Of a stretch of 15,957 nucleotides of DNA, positions 1-8,141 are shown piece after piece. Each line of letters opens with the position of its first letter. Position 1 is the stretch's first letter. The notes beneath the pieces were generated by a model. It was given only the letters and a program-made list of their open reading frames with translations. It was not told the DNA's origin and ran no database searches. Location: contig UQVK01000092.1 of the NCBI GenBank assembly GCA_900544445.1, forward strand, positions 1 to 15,957. Direction: 5' to 3'. The position numbers and the translations under genes were made by a program. Source of the stretch: an uncultured Lachnospiraceae bacterium (lineage in GTDB: Bacteria; Bacillota; Clostridia; Lachnospirales; Lachnospiraceae).

Positions 1-1532
1 TCAATCGTTCCCGGCGGCTTGGAAGTCAGATCATACATGACCCGGTTAACTCCCTTCACCTCATTGATAATCCGGTTCATCACCCGGGAGAGCACCTCAA
101 AGGGAATCTCCGCCGCTTCCGCGGTCATGAAATCAGAAGTAATCACCGCTCTCAGCGCTACGGCATAATCGTAGGTGCGCTCATCTCCCATGACGCCCAC
201 GGAACGCATGTTGGTGAGGGCCGCAAAATACTGTCCCAGACCCTTGTCAGCGCCGGATTTTGCCAGCTCCTCGCGGTAGATGGCGTCCGCGTCCTGCACG
301 ATGCGGACCTTGTCCGCAGTCACCTCGCCCACGATGCGCACGCCCAGACCGGGGCCGGGGAAGGGCTGACGGTATACCAGATATTCAGGCAGGCCCAGCT
401 CCAGGCCGGCGCGGCGGACCTCATCCTTGAACAGCAGGCGTAAGGGTTCGATGATTTCCTTGAAATCCACGTAGTCGGGAAGGCCGCCCACGTTGTGGTG
501 GGATTTGATCACGGCGGATTTTCCAAGACCGCTTTCAATCACGTCGGGATAAATCGTACCCTGTACCAGGAAATCCACTTTGCCGATCTTCTTCGCTTCC
601 TCTTCAAAAACGCGGATAAATTCCTCGCCGATGATCTTGCGCTTTGCTTCCGGATCGGTCTGTCCGGCGAGCTTTGCATAGAAGCGCTCCTGGGCGTTGA
701 CACGGATGAAGTTCAGATCGTACTGGCCATTGGGGCCGAAAATCTCTTCCACCTCGTCGCCCTCGTTTTTCCGGAGCAGGCCGTGATCGACGAAAACGCA
801 GGTGAGCTGCCTGCCCACAGCCTTGGAAAGAAGCACCGCAGCCACGGAGGAATCCACGCCGCCGGAAAGAGCGCAGAGCACCCTGCCGTTTCCGACTTTT
901 TCCCGAATCTGGGCAATGGTGGTCTCCACGAAGGAATCCATCTTCCAGTCGCCGCTGCAGCCGCAGACTTTATATACGAAATTGGAAAGCATTTTCACGC
1001 CTTCCTGAGTATGCATCACTTCCGGATGAAACTGTACCGCATACAGCTTCTTTTCCGCATTTTCCATGGCAGCCACCGGGCAGACCGGAGTATGGGCCGT
1101 CACACGGAAATTTTCAGGAGCCTTTTCAATATAGTCCGTATGGCTCATCCAGCAGATCGTTTTGGGGGATACATCCTCAAAAAGCACGGAGGAGTTGTCC
1201 ACCTCGACCTCCGTCTTGCCGTATTCGCTCACGGGAGCGGTGGTCACCTTTCCGCCGTTCATGTGAGCCATGAGCTGAGAACCATAGCAGATGCCGAGAA
1301 TCGGAATTCCGAGCCCGTAGATCTCGCTGCTGCAGGTCGGGGAATCCTCACCGTATACGCTGTTGGGACCTCCCGTGAAAATGATGCCCTTCGGATTCAT
1401 TTCCCTGATTTTCTCAATGCTCATCGTATAGGGATGCACTTCGCAGTAAACGTTGCATTCTCTGACTCTCCGGGCGATCAGCTGATTATACTGTCCGCCG
1501 AAGTCCAGAACAATAACCATTTCTCTCTCCAT
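1..1532 (-). CDS. guaA: GMP synthase, glutamine-hydrolysing (3' end cut by window)
   Basis: Converts XMP to GMP using ATP and ammonia released from glutamine, the last step of guanine nucleotide synthesis in the cytoplasm. Reverse translation gives 510 complete codons plus two bases of the next. It starts at the ATG at 1532, which has GGAGGAG just upstream; a second in-frame ATG at 1520 is possible. The class I amidotransferase half shows [10 protein letters not shown] with catalytic Cys82 and the FHPE pair His169/Glu171. The ATP pyrophosphatase half has the PP-loop SGGVDSS starting at residue 223. The visible C-terminus is [14 protein letters not shown], and the family normally ends in about two more residues, so only a few bases are missing. 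It lies 78 bp downstream of the MATE gene but has its own promoter. No truncation or frameshift is seen. Identification is essentially certain. Confidence 0.98.
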   Translation of the reverse strand, partial: MEREMVIVLDFGGQYNQLIARRVRECNVYCEVHPYTMSIEKIREMNPKGIIFTGGPNSVYGEDSPTCSSEIYGLGIPILGICYGSQLMAHMNGGKVTTAPVSEYGKTEVEVDNSSVLFEDVSPKTICWMSHTDYIEKAPENFRVTAHTPVCPVAAMENAEKKLYAVQFHPEVMHTQEGVKMLSNFVYKVCGCSGDWKMDSFVETTIAQIREKVGNGRVLCALSGGVDSSVAAVLLSKAVGRQLTCVFVDHGLLRKNEGDEVEEIFGPNGQYDLNFIRVNAQERFYAKLAGQTDPEAKRKIIGEEFIRVFEEEAKKIGKVDFLVQGTIYPDVIESGLGKSAVIKSHHNVGGLPDYVDFKEIIEPLRLLFKDEVRRAGLELGLPEYLVYRQPFPGPGLGVRIVGEVTADKVRIVQDADAIYREELAKSGADKGLGQYFAALTNMRSVGVMGDERTYDYAVALRAVITSDFMTAEAAEIPFEVLSRVMNRIINEVKGVNRVMYDLTSKPPGTI

Positions 1533-1575
1533 CTTCTCCTCCGTTCTTCAAAATTTTCTGCCGGAAATACGTCTT

Positions 1576-1605
1576 ATTATAAAGTAGAGATATCTCATCT
1601 GTCAA
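1576..1605 (-). promoter_or_regulatory. Sigma-A promoter of guaA
   Basis: On the minus strand a perfect TTGACA (1600-1605) is followed by an 18-base spacer and a perfect TATAAT (1576-1581). The start of transcription should lie near 1569, giving a leader of about 35 bases, too short for a purine riboswitch. The spacer contains the 10-base palindrome GAGATATCTC, which could be an operator but may be chance. Confidence 0.85.
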
Positions 1606-1610
1606 CTTCC

Positions 1611-2993
1611 TCACGCTCTCTGTCTCTGCATGGCCGTCTCCCATCTATGGCCACGGTAGCGGATGACATAGCAGATGGCCCGGAAAATCCAGTCAACCAC
1701 CATCGCTGCCCAAACGCCGAGCAGCCCCAGATGGAACACATAGGTGAACAGATAGGCCGCGCCGATCCGGAAGACCCACATGGAAAAAATGGCGATGATC
1801 ATTGTTCCAATCACATCTCCCGCCGAACGGAGGGTATTGGGAATGGTAAAGGAAGGCACCCAGAACAGAATCGCCATGATATTATGGAAACGCATTACCT
1901 CGATCGCCATCTGAGAAGCCTCCGGCCCCAGGTTATACAGTTTCACCAGGACGGGTACGCTGACAAAAAGGATCACGGACATCAGCGAGGTAAGCGCTAT
2001 CGCTATCTTCATCATTTTTCTGGTATAATACCGGGTCTGTTCGATCTCGCCGGCGCCGATGCAGACGGCGGATACGCTCACCAGTCCCAGGTTAATGGCG
2101 GAGCCGAACAGAATATTCCAGTTCGCCAGAGTGTTTGCGGTCGCATTTGCCGCGATCGCGGAGGTCCCCATGGTGGAAACCACGCTGAGCACCAGGATCT
2201 TACCGAGCTGGAACATACTGTTTTCCAGGCCGTTAGGCACCGCGATATAGAGAATTCTCTTGATCAGAACCGGATTGAAGCGGAAACGAACCTGACCGCA
2301 GAAATTGATATCGCGCGCCGGATTAAACATCATCACCAGAATCACGATGGCACCCACGTAACGGGATACGGTGGTCGGAATCGCAGCTCCGGCCACGCCC
2401 CATTTCAGGCCGTAGATGCAGATGGTATTTCCGATCAGGTTGACCGCATTGATCAGAAGGGAAATCCACATGGTGACACGCGCGTTATTCATGGCGCGGA
2501 ATATGGCCGCGCAGGAATTGTAAATGGCAAGTCCCGTAAAGGAGATGGCCGTGATGATCAGATAGGTTTTCGCCGACTGCATAACGTCCGCCTCGATCTG
2601 TCCGAACATCAGACGCAGCAGCCCGTCATGAAAGGCAATAAAAATAATGGAAATAACCAGTGCCAGACTGGAGGCAAACATCAGGATCTGCCAGGCGACC
2701 TTGCTGGCCTCTTCCTTGTGCTTCTGTCCCAGATAATGTCCGGCGACCACAGCGCCGCCCGTAGCCAGCGCGGAAAAAACGTTGATGAGCAGGATATTCA
2801 CCGTATCCACCAGGGAAACCCCGGAAACCGCAGCTTCGCCCGCCGCAGATACCATGATCGTATCTGCCATGCCGACAGCGATCGCCAGCGTCTGTTCGAT
2901 GATCAACGGAATGATCAGCTTCTTCAGATCTCCGTTTGAATACAGCATCTTTTCCTTCTGATTTTTTTCATTCCGGATTTTTTCACCCTGCAT
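1611..2993 (-). CDS. MATE family multidrug/cation efflux transporter
   Basis: Integral membrane antiporter of the MATE family (NorM/DinF/MepA type), expected to export drugs or other organic cations in exchange for Na+ or H+. At 460 residues it has the family's usual length and about 12 hydrophobic segments. The first half carries the typical IIPLIIEQ...VGMADTIMVS opening and SGVSLVDTVN; the second half has the matching AVPNGLENSMFQLGKILV repeat. Substrate cannot be deduced. The start is uncertain: ATG 2993 has only a weak GGCGGG-type site, whereas the in-frame ATG at 2948 (residue 16) has AAGGA five bases upstream and may be the true start. The gene follows spoIIID on the same strand after 120 bases that contain a long hairpin. 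I could not see a clear sigma-A promoter of its own. Confidence 0.94.
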   Translation of the reverse strand: MQGEKIRNEKNQKEKMLYSNGDLKKLIIPLIIEQTLAIAVGMADTIMVSAAGEAAVSGVSLVDTVNILLINVFSALATGGAVVAGHYLGQKHKEEASKVAWQILMFASSLALVISIIFIAFHDGLLRLMFGQIEADVMQSAKTYLIITAISFTGLAIYNSCAAIFRAMNNARVTMWISLLINAVNLIGNTICIYGLKWGVAGAAIPTTVSRYVGAIVILVMMFNPARDINFCGQVRFRFNPVLIKRILYIAVPNGLENSMFQLGKILVLSVVSTMGTSAIAANATANTLANWNILFGSAINLGLVSVSAVCIGAGEIEQTRYYTRKMMKIAIALTSLMSVILFVSVPVLVKLYNLGPEASQMAIEVMRFHNIMAILFWVPSFTIPNTLRSAGDVIGTMIIAIFSMWVFRIGAAYLFTYVFHLGLLGVWAAMVVDWIFRAICYVIRYRGHRWETAMQRQRA

Positions 2994-3034
2994 TTTACCG
3001 TCCCGCCTTTTTTCTCTTTTGCCGCTCTTTCCGG

Positions 3035-3095
3035 GCTGCTGTAAAAACTGCCTCTACACCGCATGGATATGTAAAAAAAGCGTTTCCACAGCAGC
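3035..3095 (-). other. Long RNA hairpin between spoIIID and the MATE gene
   Basis: Arms at 3082-3095 and 3035-3048 pair over 14 positions in the minus-strand RNA: GCUGCUGUGGAAAC with GUUUUUACAGCAGC. Two of the pairs are G-U. In a plus-strand RNA those two positions would be A-C mismatches, so the pairing favours the strand on which the flanking genes are read. The 33-base loop includes a run of seven T. It could be the MATE leader structure, a processing site or part of the spoIIID terminator. The rest of 2994-3113 shows nothing else that I can name. Confidence 0.45.
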
Positions 3096-3113
3096 TTTTG
3101 TAAGAGCTTTCCC

Positions 3114-3380
3114 TTATTTTATTCCGTTTTGCATCTGATGTAAATACTTTTCTCGCGTCGCCATTCCGCCACGGATATGGCGCTCTGACTTGTTCACATC
3201 CAGGACCTTTCTGGCCTCTCTGGCAAGGGACGGATTGATCTGGGCGAGGCGCTCGGTCACGTCCTTGTGCACCGTAGACTTGCTTATCCCAAACTGCTTC
3301 GCAGTCTGCCGCACGGTTGCGCTGCTGTCAATGATAAAATTGGCAATGTTAATTGCCCGTTCCTCGATATAATCCTTCAC
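3114..3380 (-). CDS. spoIIID: Sporulation transcription factor SpoIIID
   Basis: Small mother-cell DNA-binding protein that activates or represses SigE-dependent genes and helps switch on SigK during endospore formation. The product is 88 residues, against 93 in Bacillus subtilis. It contains the family's helix-turn-helix TAKQFGISKSTVHKDVTERL (about residues 26-45), then INPSLAREARKVLD and the basic HIRGG C-terminal block. The GTG at 3380 is chosen because GGGGGA lies seven bases upstream and the family's conserved sequence begins there. An open frame continues to 3650 but shows no family similarity and overlaps the neighbouring gene. A SigE-like promoter can be read just upstream. Its presence implies a spore-forming firmicute. 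Confidence 0.97.
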   Translation of the reverse strand: MKDYIEERAINIANFIIDSSATVRQTAKQFGISKSTVHKDVTERLAQINPSLAREARKVLDVNKSERHIRGGMATREKYLHQMQNGIK

Positions 3381-3407
3381 GAAGTTCCCCCGGATACCTG
3401 TTTTTAC

Positions 3408-3434
3408 AAGATATGCACAGGGAGTCGGGGGTAT
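3408..3434 (-). promoter_or_regulatory. Possible SigE-type promoter of spoIIID
   Basis: On the minus strand ATA (3432-3434) is separated by 16 bases from CATATCTT (3408-3415). The Bacillus SigE pattern is ATA, 16-18 bases, then CATACANT, so this matches the -35 core, the spacing and most of the -10. Transcription would begin near 3401, giving a leader of about 20 bases that contains the ribosome binding site. No sigma-A promoter was seen in this gap. Confidence 0.45.
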
Positions 3435-3458
3435 GCCGGGCGCGTGGGAAAGAATCCA

Positions 3459-3494
3459 GGGAAAGCACCGGCCGGCCTGCCTGCAGCGCTTCCC
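3459..3494 (-). terminator. Possible terminator of the SEC-C gene
   Basis: Directly after the stop codon of the gene ending at 3496, the minus strand reads GGGAAGC (3488-3494), a GC-rich loop containing GGCCGGCC, then GCTTTCCC (3459-3466). The stem has one bulged A and no clean T tract follows, so termination activity is uncertain. Confidence 0.35.
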
Positions 3495-3495
3495 G

Positions 3496-5376
3496 TCACT
3501 TTCTCCCGCAGCACTTCTTGTATTTTTTCCCGCTTCCGCATGGGCAGGGATCGTTTGGATATACCTTTCTGCTTCCGGGAACCATTTTCCCGGAGACTCC
3601 ATTGGGCATGACCATTGCCGGAATTTCGTCAGCGTTGGAATCCAGGTCAAGGCCGAAACCCATCGAAGTCAGCTCATCCGCTGATTCCCTCAGCATGTCC
3701 GCGGCCTCGGTGCTCATCGGCACGATGGTCGGAAGCTTTCCGTCCGGCCATTCCGGCATCCTGCCCGCATGCTCCAGCGGGGTCATGCCACGGTGTGTCA
3801 GCATCCTGGTATGATTTCTCACATCGATCATGAGAACAACAAATTTCTTCATGTCCGTGGACGAAAAGACAACTCCCGTCTCTTCCAGAACGTCCGTGAT
3901 ATCAGGTATCTGAGCTCCCATTTTAATATGGCTCCAGATGATGGGAAGCAGCTCTTCCGCCCGCTCCTCCTCCAGCCGCAGCGTCCCGGTCAGAAAGCTT
4001 TTCAGCCTGCCATAAAAGGGATCTGCGGTGGGATATCCGTTCTCCGTATAATCCAGAATTTCTTCCGGGGAAGGAATATAGAACGTATCCTCTCCCTGCA
4101 CTTTCTCAATCATATCATACAGATTGTTTTCCAGGATTTCCCTGGTAATCAGTTCTCCGTCCTTCCTCACGCAGGGATTCAGGCTCTCCGGAATCATTTC
4201 AAAAAGCTCTGCAAACCGTTCCCGGCTCACCGGATAACCCAGGCATTCCTTCAGAAGCCGCCGGACGATCCTTTCCGGCGCCATTCCATAGAGCAGCTCC
4301 ACAAACAGCAGGCAGCGGTACGTCCAGGAGGCCTCTTTTCTTTCCTTTTGAAATTCCGGCGTATTGATCATTTGGTAGACCTGCACGGTTTCCTGTGGTA
4401 TCTCCACCAGACCATCCTTATAAATAAAAACGTAGTTCAGCTCATAGGGGCGTTCCAGATTTTCCAGTTCCTCCGGTCCCGGGTAATAGCCGCTGCGCTT
4501 TTGCAGCGCATGCTCAAAGGCCTCCATTTCCATGTCCGTAAGCAGAAGCATTCTTTTTTTCATGACATCCGGCTTCAGGATTTCATCCCGAATCGTTACG
4601 GCCAATTCATCCTTCTGCATCGTTTCACAGTCCGGAATGGACAGATCGTCCGCCATCTCCCGCAGCTCCTCCAGAGACCAGCCTGACAGGAATTCTCTGA
4701 TGGTGGGCGTCCGCTTTTTTTCTGACTGGTTCCTTACGTGTCTTTCTTCCGCAGACGATTCAACCATCTCCCAAAATTTATCCGCCAGTTCCTTCATCAT
4801 GGATTGAGGCGATTTCTGGCTCCGCTCCATCCTGCTTTCCGGCTTAAGGGCGCCATTCAGGCCGCAGCCTCCGTTTTCCAGTCCCTGACGCAGCTGTCCG
4901 AAGCTGCTGTAGTCCGGATCCCCATAGGTCACCGTAAATCGCTCCTGCAGCCGGAGGTTTGCCTCCTCCACATCTCCCCATTCCCGGCTCTCCGGCTTTC
5001 CGCTCTGTTTTACGATAAAGGGGAAGGATTTTTCCTGGGGCAGGCTCTTTTCGATCTCCGCTCTGTATTCTCCGCCGCTGCCCGTCCGGAAGGTAAACCA
5101 TCCCTCCGCGTCCAGATAGGTGTCTATGAAGGAGTCGGAAGCGCACAGATAATCATAATTCCATTTTCTGACTGTGGGCCTGTCCTCTCCCCATTCCCTC
5201 AGATGCATGCCTGCCTGAAAAAATTCAAACTCATAGTCCTCTGTGGGCGTTTCTTCCGTAATCTGCGCAAGGATGAGGACGAGCTGGGAAAAAGTGATTC
5301 CCGATGGGATGATACAGCGCCTCCATACCGGCGGCTTTGATTTTTTTCTGATGATTTTCAGCTGATAGGCTTTCAT
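3496..5376 (-). CDS. pRiA4b ORF-3-like / SEC-C metal-binding protein
   Basis: A 626-residue cytoplasmic protein of unknown role, with no signal peptide or membrane segment. The N-terminus (YQLKIIRKKSKPPVWRRCII..., about residues 4-125) matches the plasmid pRiA4b ORF-3-like family, though the usual aromatic-acidic DFGD motif is degenerate here. After a charged linker, residues about 226-268 (IREFL...SLEELREMADDLSI...KDELAVTIRDEIL) resemble a Rho N-terminal or SAP-like helical module. A long helical central region follows. The C-terminus is a SEC-C motif with Cys611, Cys613, Cys622 and Cys623, expected to bind zinc as in SecA. The ATG at 5376 is preceded by GGAG seven bases away, and the gene has its own promoter. 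It lies upstream of spoIIID on the same strand. The domain calls are good; the function is unknown. Confidence 0.9.
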   Translation of the reverse strand: MKAYQLKIIRKKSKPPVWRRCIIPSGITFSQLVLILAQITEETPTEDYEFEFFQAGMHLREWGEDRPTVRKWNYDYLCASDSFIDTYLDAEGWFTFRTGSGGEYRAEIEKSLPQEKSFPFIVKQSGKPESREWGDVEEANLRLQERFTVTYGDPDYSSFGQLRQGLENGGCGLNGALKPESRMERSQKSPQSMMKELADKFWEMVESSAEERHVRNQSEKKRTPTIREFLSGWSLEELREMADDLSIPDCETMQKDELAVTIRDEILKPDVMKKRMLLLTDMEMEAFEHALQKRSGYYPGPEELENLERPYELNYVFIYKDGLVEIPQETVQVYQMINTPEFQKERKEASWTYRCLLFVELLYGMAPERIVRRLLKECLGYPVSRERFAELFEMIPESLNPCVRKDGELITREILENNLYDMIEKVQGEDTFYIPSPEEILDYTENGYPTADPFYGRLKSFLTGTLRLEEERAEELLPIIWSHIKMGAQIPDITDVLEETGVVFSSTDMKKFVVLMIDVRNHTRMLTHRGMTPLEHAGRMPEWPDGKLPTIVPMSTEAADMLRESADELTSMGFGLDLDSNADEIPAMVMPNGVSGKMVPGSRKVYPNDPCPCGSGKKYKKCCGRK

Positions 5377-5414
5377 ATGTTATCTCCATTATTGAAATCA
5401 AATTCTCTGTCTCC

Positions 5415-5443
5415 ATCATACTCTGCATTTTACGCCATGTCCA
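5415..5443 (-). promoter_or_regulatory. Sigma-A promoter of the SEC-C gene
   Basis: On the minus strand TGGACA (5438-5443), a 17-base spacer and TATGAT (5415-5420) each match consensus at five of six positions. The leader would be about 33 bases long. Confidence 0.65.
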
Positions 5444-5468
5444 TGAAACTTCTACAGATTTTGGCTTT

Positions 5469-5497
5469 TTCACAAACCGGCCGAAATATGCTATACT
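5469..5497 (+). promoter_or_regulatory. Sigma-A promoter of the glycoside hydrolase gene
   Basis: TTCACA (5469-5474), a 17-base spacer and TATACT (5492-5497), five of six matches each. Transcription should start near 5504, about 30 bases before the chosen start codon. It is arranged divergently with the minus-strand promoter at 5415-5443. Confidence 0.65.
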
Positions 5498-5533
5498 TTT
5501 CACAGTTCAAACTCTTTTTTGAAAAAGGATGAA

Positions 5534-7501
5534 ATGCGTATGAAAAAGAAAAGACAGCTTCCTGAGAATTCCTGTCCTCCGGGGAAGCTCACCACTCCCT
5601 GGACCGCCTCCGTCACCGCTGAAAATGTCTGGAAGGAGTATCCCCGTCCCGCCATGGTGCGGGATGGCTGGATCAATCTGAACGGGCTGTGGGATTATGC
5701 GTTCACCTCTGGTCCTGACGCACCGGAGTCCTTCGTCGGCAAAATTCTGGTTCCCTTCTCTCCGGAAAGCTCTCTTTCCGGCGTAAACCGCCAGCTGCAG
5801 CCGGAGGAATATCTGTGGTACCGGCGCAGCGTGACCGTGCGCAGGCCAGAAGAAGGCCGGCGTCTTCTCCTGCATTTTGGAGCGGTGGATCAGCGCTGCG
5901 TCATTTACATAGACCGGAAAAAAGCAGGCTCTCACTCCGGCGGCTATCTGCCCTTCTGTCTGGATATCACGCCTTTTCTGCCGGGGACCGGCGCGGATCG
6001 GACGGACTCCCCCTCCGTCGCCTTTGAGCTTCTCGTCCGGGTACAGGATCTGAGCGATACCTCCTGGCAGAGCAGGGGAAAGCAGAAACTGAAGCGGGGC
6101 GGCATGTTCTACACCGCACAGAGCGGCATCTGGCAGACGGTCTGGATGGAAGAGGTGCCTTCCGTTCATATTTCCTCCGTACTGGCAGTTCCGGATTTCG
6201 ACAGCGCCAGCTGCCGCCTTCTGGTACAGGTAACAGCCTCACAGGAAGAAAGCGGCCAGAGCAAACGGACAGATACAGCCGCCGCGAAGCATACCGTCAC
6301 CGCGCGGATCCGCCCGGAAACGGAAGCGGACCGGCTGCTGCGTGACGATCCTGCTTCCATCTTCCGGCATGGGAGAAAACCGAAACCCGATCCATCCGTA
6401 AAGGATACAGACATTCTTTTTTCCTTTTCCGCCGGAGAAGAGACGTCCGTCTCTCTTCCGGGCTTTCATCCCTGGACGCCGGAGGATCCGTTTCTCTATC
6501 ATCTGACGGTGCAGACAAAACAGGACCGGGTGGAATGCTATCTTGCCATGCGAAAATGTGAGGTGCAGACAGACGGGAAAGGGCTGCGGCGGATTTTTCT
6601 GAACAACCGTCCTTATTTTCAGGCAGGCGTGCTGGATCAGGGTTACTGGCCGGACGGCCTGTACACCGCCCCCTGCGATGAAGCGCTTGTATTCGATATC
6701 GTCTCCATGAAGAAGCTGGGCTTCAACATGCTCAGAAAGCATGTAAAGCTGGAGCCGCAGAGATGGTATTATCACTGCGACCGCCTGGGAATGCTGGTCT
6801 GGCAGGACATGGTCTGCGGGGGCGCGTCTTATCAGCACTGGTTCGTCACCTATCTGGCCACGCTGATGAACGCCTTTTCCCTCACCATCCCCGATGGAAA
6901 GCTGAGCCGCCCTCTCCTTTCCAGACGAAATCAGGAGGGGCGGCTGGATTTTCTGCGGGAAATGGATGAAACCGTCCGGACACTGCAGGTCCATCCCTGC
7001 ATTGTCTGCTGGGTTCCCTTCAACGAGGGCTGGGGCCAGTTTGATGCGGCGGACGTTTCCAGGCGGCTCGCCCGGCTGGATCCCGGCAGGCTGATCGACC
7101 ATGCCAGCGGCTGGTTCGATCAGGGCGCCGGAGATATCGCCAGCATCCACTACTATTTCTTTTCCCTCCACGTCCGTCCGGAGCCCGTCCGCGCGCTGGC
7201 GCTGACCGAATTCGGCGGCTATTCCTGGCAGATCCCGGAACACAGCTTCAGCCGGGACCTGTATGGATACGGAAAATATCAGGATAAAAAAAGCCTGACG
7301 GCAGGCTATGAAAAGCTTCTTGCAGACACCGTCCTGCCTGCCGTACAGAAAGGCGTAAGCGCCAGCATCTACACCCAGCTGTCCGATATTGAGGACGAGG
7401 TGAACGGTCTTCTCACCTACGACCGAAAGGTGGAAAAACTGGACGGGGACACGGTGCGCAGGCTGAATGAAGCGCTCCGTGCGGCCGGAGGCGGAAGCTG
7501 A
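5534..7501 (+). CDS. Glycoside hydrolase family 2 (beta-galactosidase/glucuronidase type)
   Basis: Retaining beta-glycosidase of the LacZ/GusA superfamily, 655 residues. No signal peptide is visible, so it probably acts in the cytoplasm on imported oligosaccharides. Order of domains: an N-terminal sugar-binding jelly roll (INLNGLWDYAF...LHFGAVDQ...GGYLPFCLDIT), an immunoglobulin-like sandwich, then a TIM barrel starting near FQAGVLDQGYWPDG. The acid/base Glu498 is in PFNEGWG and the nucleophile Glu559 in LTEFGGY, so the active site appears intact. Substrate cannot be assigned. The open frame extends to a TTG at 5519, but AAGGA lies just before ATG 5534 and ATG 5540, so either of those is more likely; 5534 is used here. 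No transporter or regulator is adjacent. It is transcribed alone and converges on the next gene. Confidence 0.93.
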   Translation: MRMKKKRQLPENSCPPGKLTTPWTASVTAENVWKEYPRPAMVRDGWINLNGLWDYAFTSGPDAPESFVGKILVPFSPESSLSGVNRQLQPEEYLWYRRSVTVRRPEEGRRLLLHFGAVDQRCVIYIDRKKAGSHSGGYLPFCLDITPFLPGTGADRTDSPSVAFELLVRVQDLSDTSWQSRGKQKLKRGGMFYTAQSGIWQTVWMEEVPSVHISSVLAVPDFDSASCRLLVQVTASQEESGQSKRTDTAAAKHTVTARIRPETEADRLLRDDPASIFRHGRKPKPDPSVKDTDILFSFSAGEETSVSLPGFHPWTPEDPFLYHLTVQTKQDRVECYLAMRKCEVQTDGKGLRRIFLNNRPYFQAGVLDQGYWPDGLYTAPCDEALVFDIVSMKKLGFNMLRKHVKLEPQRWYYHCDRLGMLVWQDMVCGGASYQHWFVTYLATLMNAFSLTIPDGKLSRPLLSRRNQEGRLDFLREMDETVRTLQVHPCIVCWVPFNEGWGQFDAADVSRRLARLDPGRLIDHASGWFDQGAGDIASIHYYFFSLHVRPEPVRALALTEFGGYSWQIPEHSFSRDLYGYGKYQDKKSLTAGYEKLLADTVLPAVQKGVSASIYTQLSDIEDEVNGLLTYDRKVEKLDGDTVRRLNEALRAAGGGS

Positions 7502-7507
7502 CCGCCT
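7489..7507 (+). terminator. Weak hairpin at the end of the glycoside hydrolase gene
   Basis: AGGCGG (7489-7494) and CCGCCT (7502-7507) pair around a seven-base loop that includes the TGA stop, followed by TTC. This is the only terminator-like structure in the 35-base gap between the two convergent genes. The T tract is too short to be sure. Confidence 0.3.
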
Positions 7508-7536
7508 TTCGCCAGCCCCCAAAGCGTCTGCCATCT

Positions 7537-8115
7537 TTACGTTCTGTCCCCTTCGCTTTCCTTCCACATCCGCCGGAAAACGGGGATGTACATCAGGAAA
7601 GAAAACAGCAGGAAAGCGCCGCAGATTCCGATCAGCACATTTGCCGCCGTCGTCCCGATGCCGGGAAGAAGGAGCAGCAGAAAAAGCACCGCATACAGCA
7701 CGGCCGTGCATACCTTGCCAAACCACATGGCGCCGTCCAGCTTTTTCCCGCGGGGCAGAAGCAGGGCGCCCATGACCGCCATGAAGCCTTCCTTGATGAC
7801 AAACAGCACCAGCACCGCCCGCATCAGCGGATAGCGGACCGCCAGGCAGATGAGCAGAGCCGCCTGGGTGAGCTTGTCCGCCAGCGGATCAATGAACTTT
7901 CCGAGCTCGGTGATCATGTGAAACCGCCTGGCGATTTTGCCGTCAAACATGTCCGTCAATCCCGACACGCCCACAACAACGGCCGCCGCATAGTAATCCC
8001 CCGTGCTGTCCGCCGTGCAGTACATCCAGGAAAACAGCGGGATCAGCAGAATCCGGAAATATCCCATGAGGTTGGGGATGGAGAAAATTTCTCTTTTGTC
8101 TATTCTGTTTTTCAT
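7537..8115 (-). CDS. CDP-alcohol phosphatidyltransferase (PgsA-like)
   Basis: Membrane enzyme that transfers a phosphatidyl group from a CDP-lipid to an alcohol. The closest well-known relative is phosphatidylglycerophosphate synthase PgsA, which makes the precursor of phosphatidylglycerol. The 192-residue protein has several hydrophobic segments and the complete family signature: Asp55, Asp58-Gly59, Ala62-Arg63, Gly72, Asp76 and Asp80, matching D-x2-DG-x2-AR-x8-G-x3-D-x3-D. The acceptor cannot be fixed from sequence. Clostridia often carry a second PgsA-like paralogue, so I leave the symbol blank. The start ATG 8115 is preceded by GAGGAGGAG at 10-12 bases. An extended -10 promoter and an unusually stable hairpin lie in its leader. 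It is divergent from the T-box and proS unit. Confidence 0.92.
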   Translation of the reverse strand: MKNRIDKREIFSIPNLMGYFRILLIPLFSWMYCTADSTGDYYAAAVVVGVSGLTDMFDGKIARRFHMITELGKFIDPLADKLTQAALLICLAVRYPLMRAVLVLFVIKEGFMAVMGALLLPRGKKLDGAMWFGKVCTAVLYAVLFLLLLLPGIGTTAANVLIGICGAFLLFSFLMYIPVFRRMWKESEGDRT

Positions 8116-8141
8116 CAGCTTTTGTCTCCTCCTCGTTCTTT

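Noticed and set aside
1533..1610. Purine (guanine) riboswitch before guaA
   Set aside because: The predicted leader is only about 35 bases, and none of the conserved purine aptamer sequences are present.
495..2939. 814-codon open frame on the plus strand
   Set aside because: It lies antisense to guaA and the MATE gene, both of which are certain. Its translation is rich in His, Arg and Gly without any recognisable domain, as expected of a shadow frame in GC-rich coding DNA. It has no promoter or ribosome binding site of its own.
3470..3480. GGCCGGCC palindrome downstream of the SEC-C gene
   Set aside because: It is a short GC-rich palindrome inside a possible terminator loop, with no sign of a separate regulatory function.
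3381..3650. N-terminal extension of the spoIIID frame by 90 codons
   Set aside because: The extension overlaps the 3' end of the SEC-C gene, lacks similarity to SpoIIID and is not needed: the GTG at 3380 has its own ribosome binding site.
4990..5376. Mobile-element origin suggested by the pRiA4b ORF-3 / IS1096 passenger family name
   Set aside because: No transposase, terminal inverted repeats or target duplications are visible nearby, and this family is widespread as an ordinary chromosomal gene in Clostridia.
6239..7726. 495-codon open frame on the minus strand
   Set aside because: It is antisense to the glycoside hydrolase active-site region and runs into the PgsA-like gene in another frame. 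It has no domain and no start signals.
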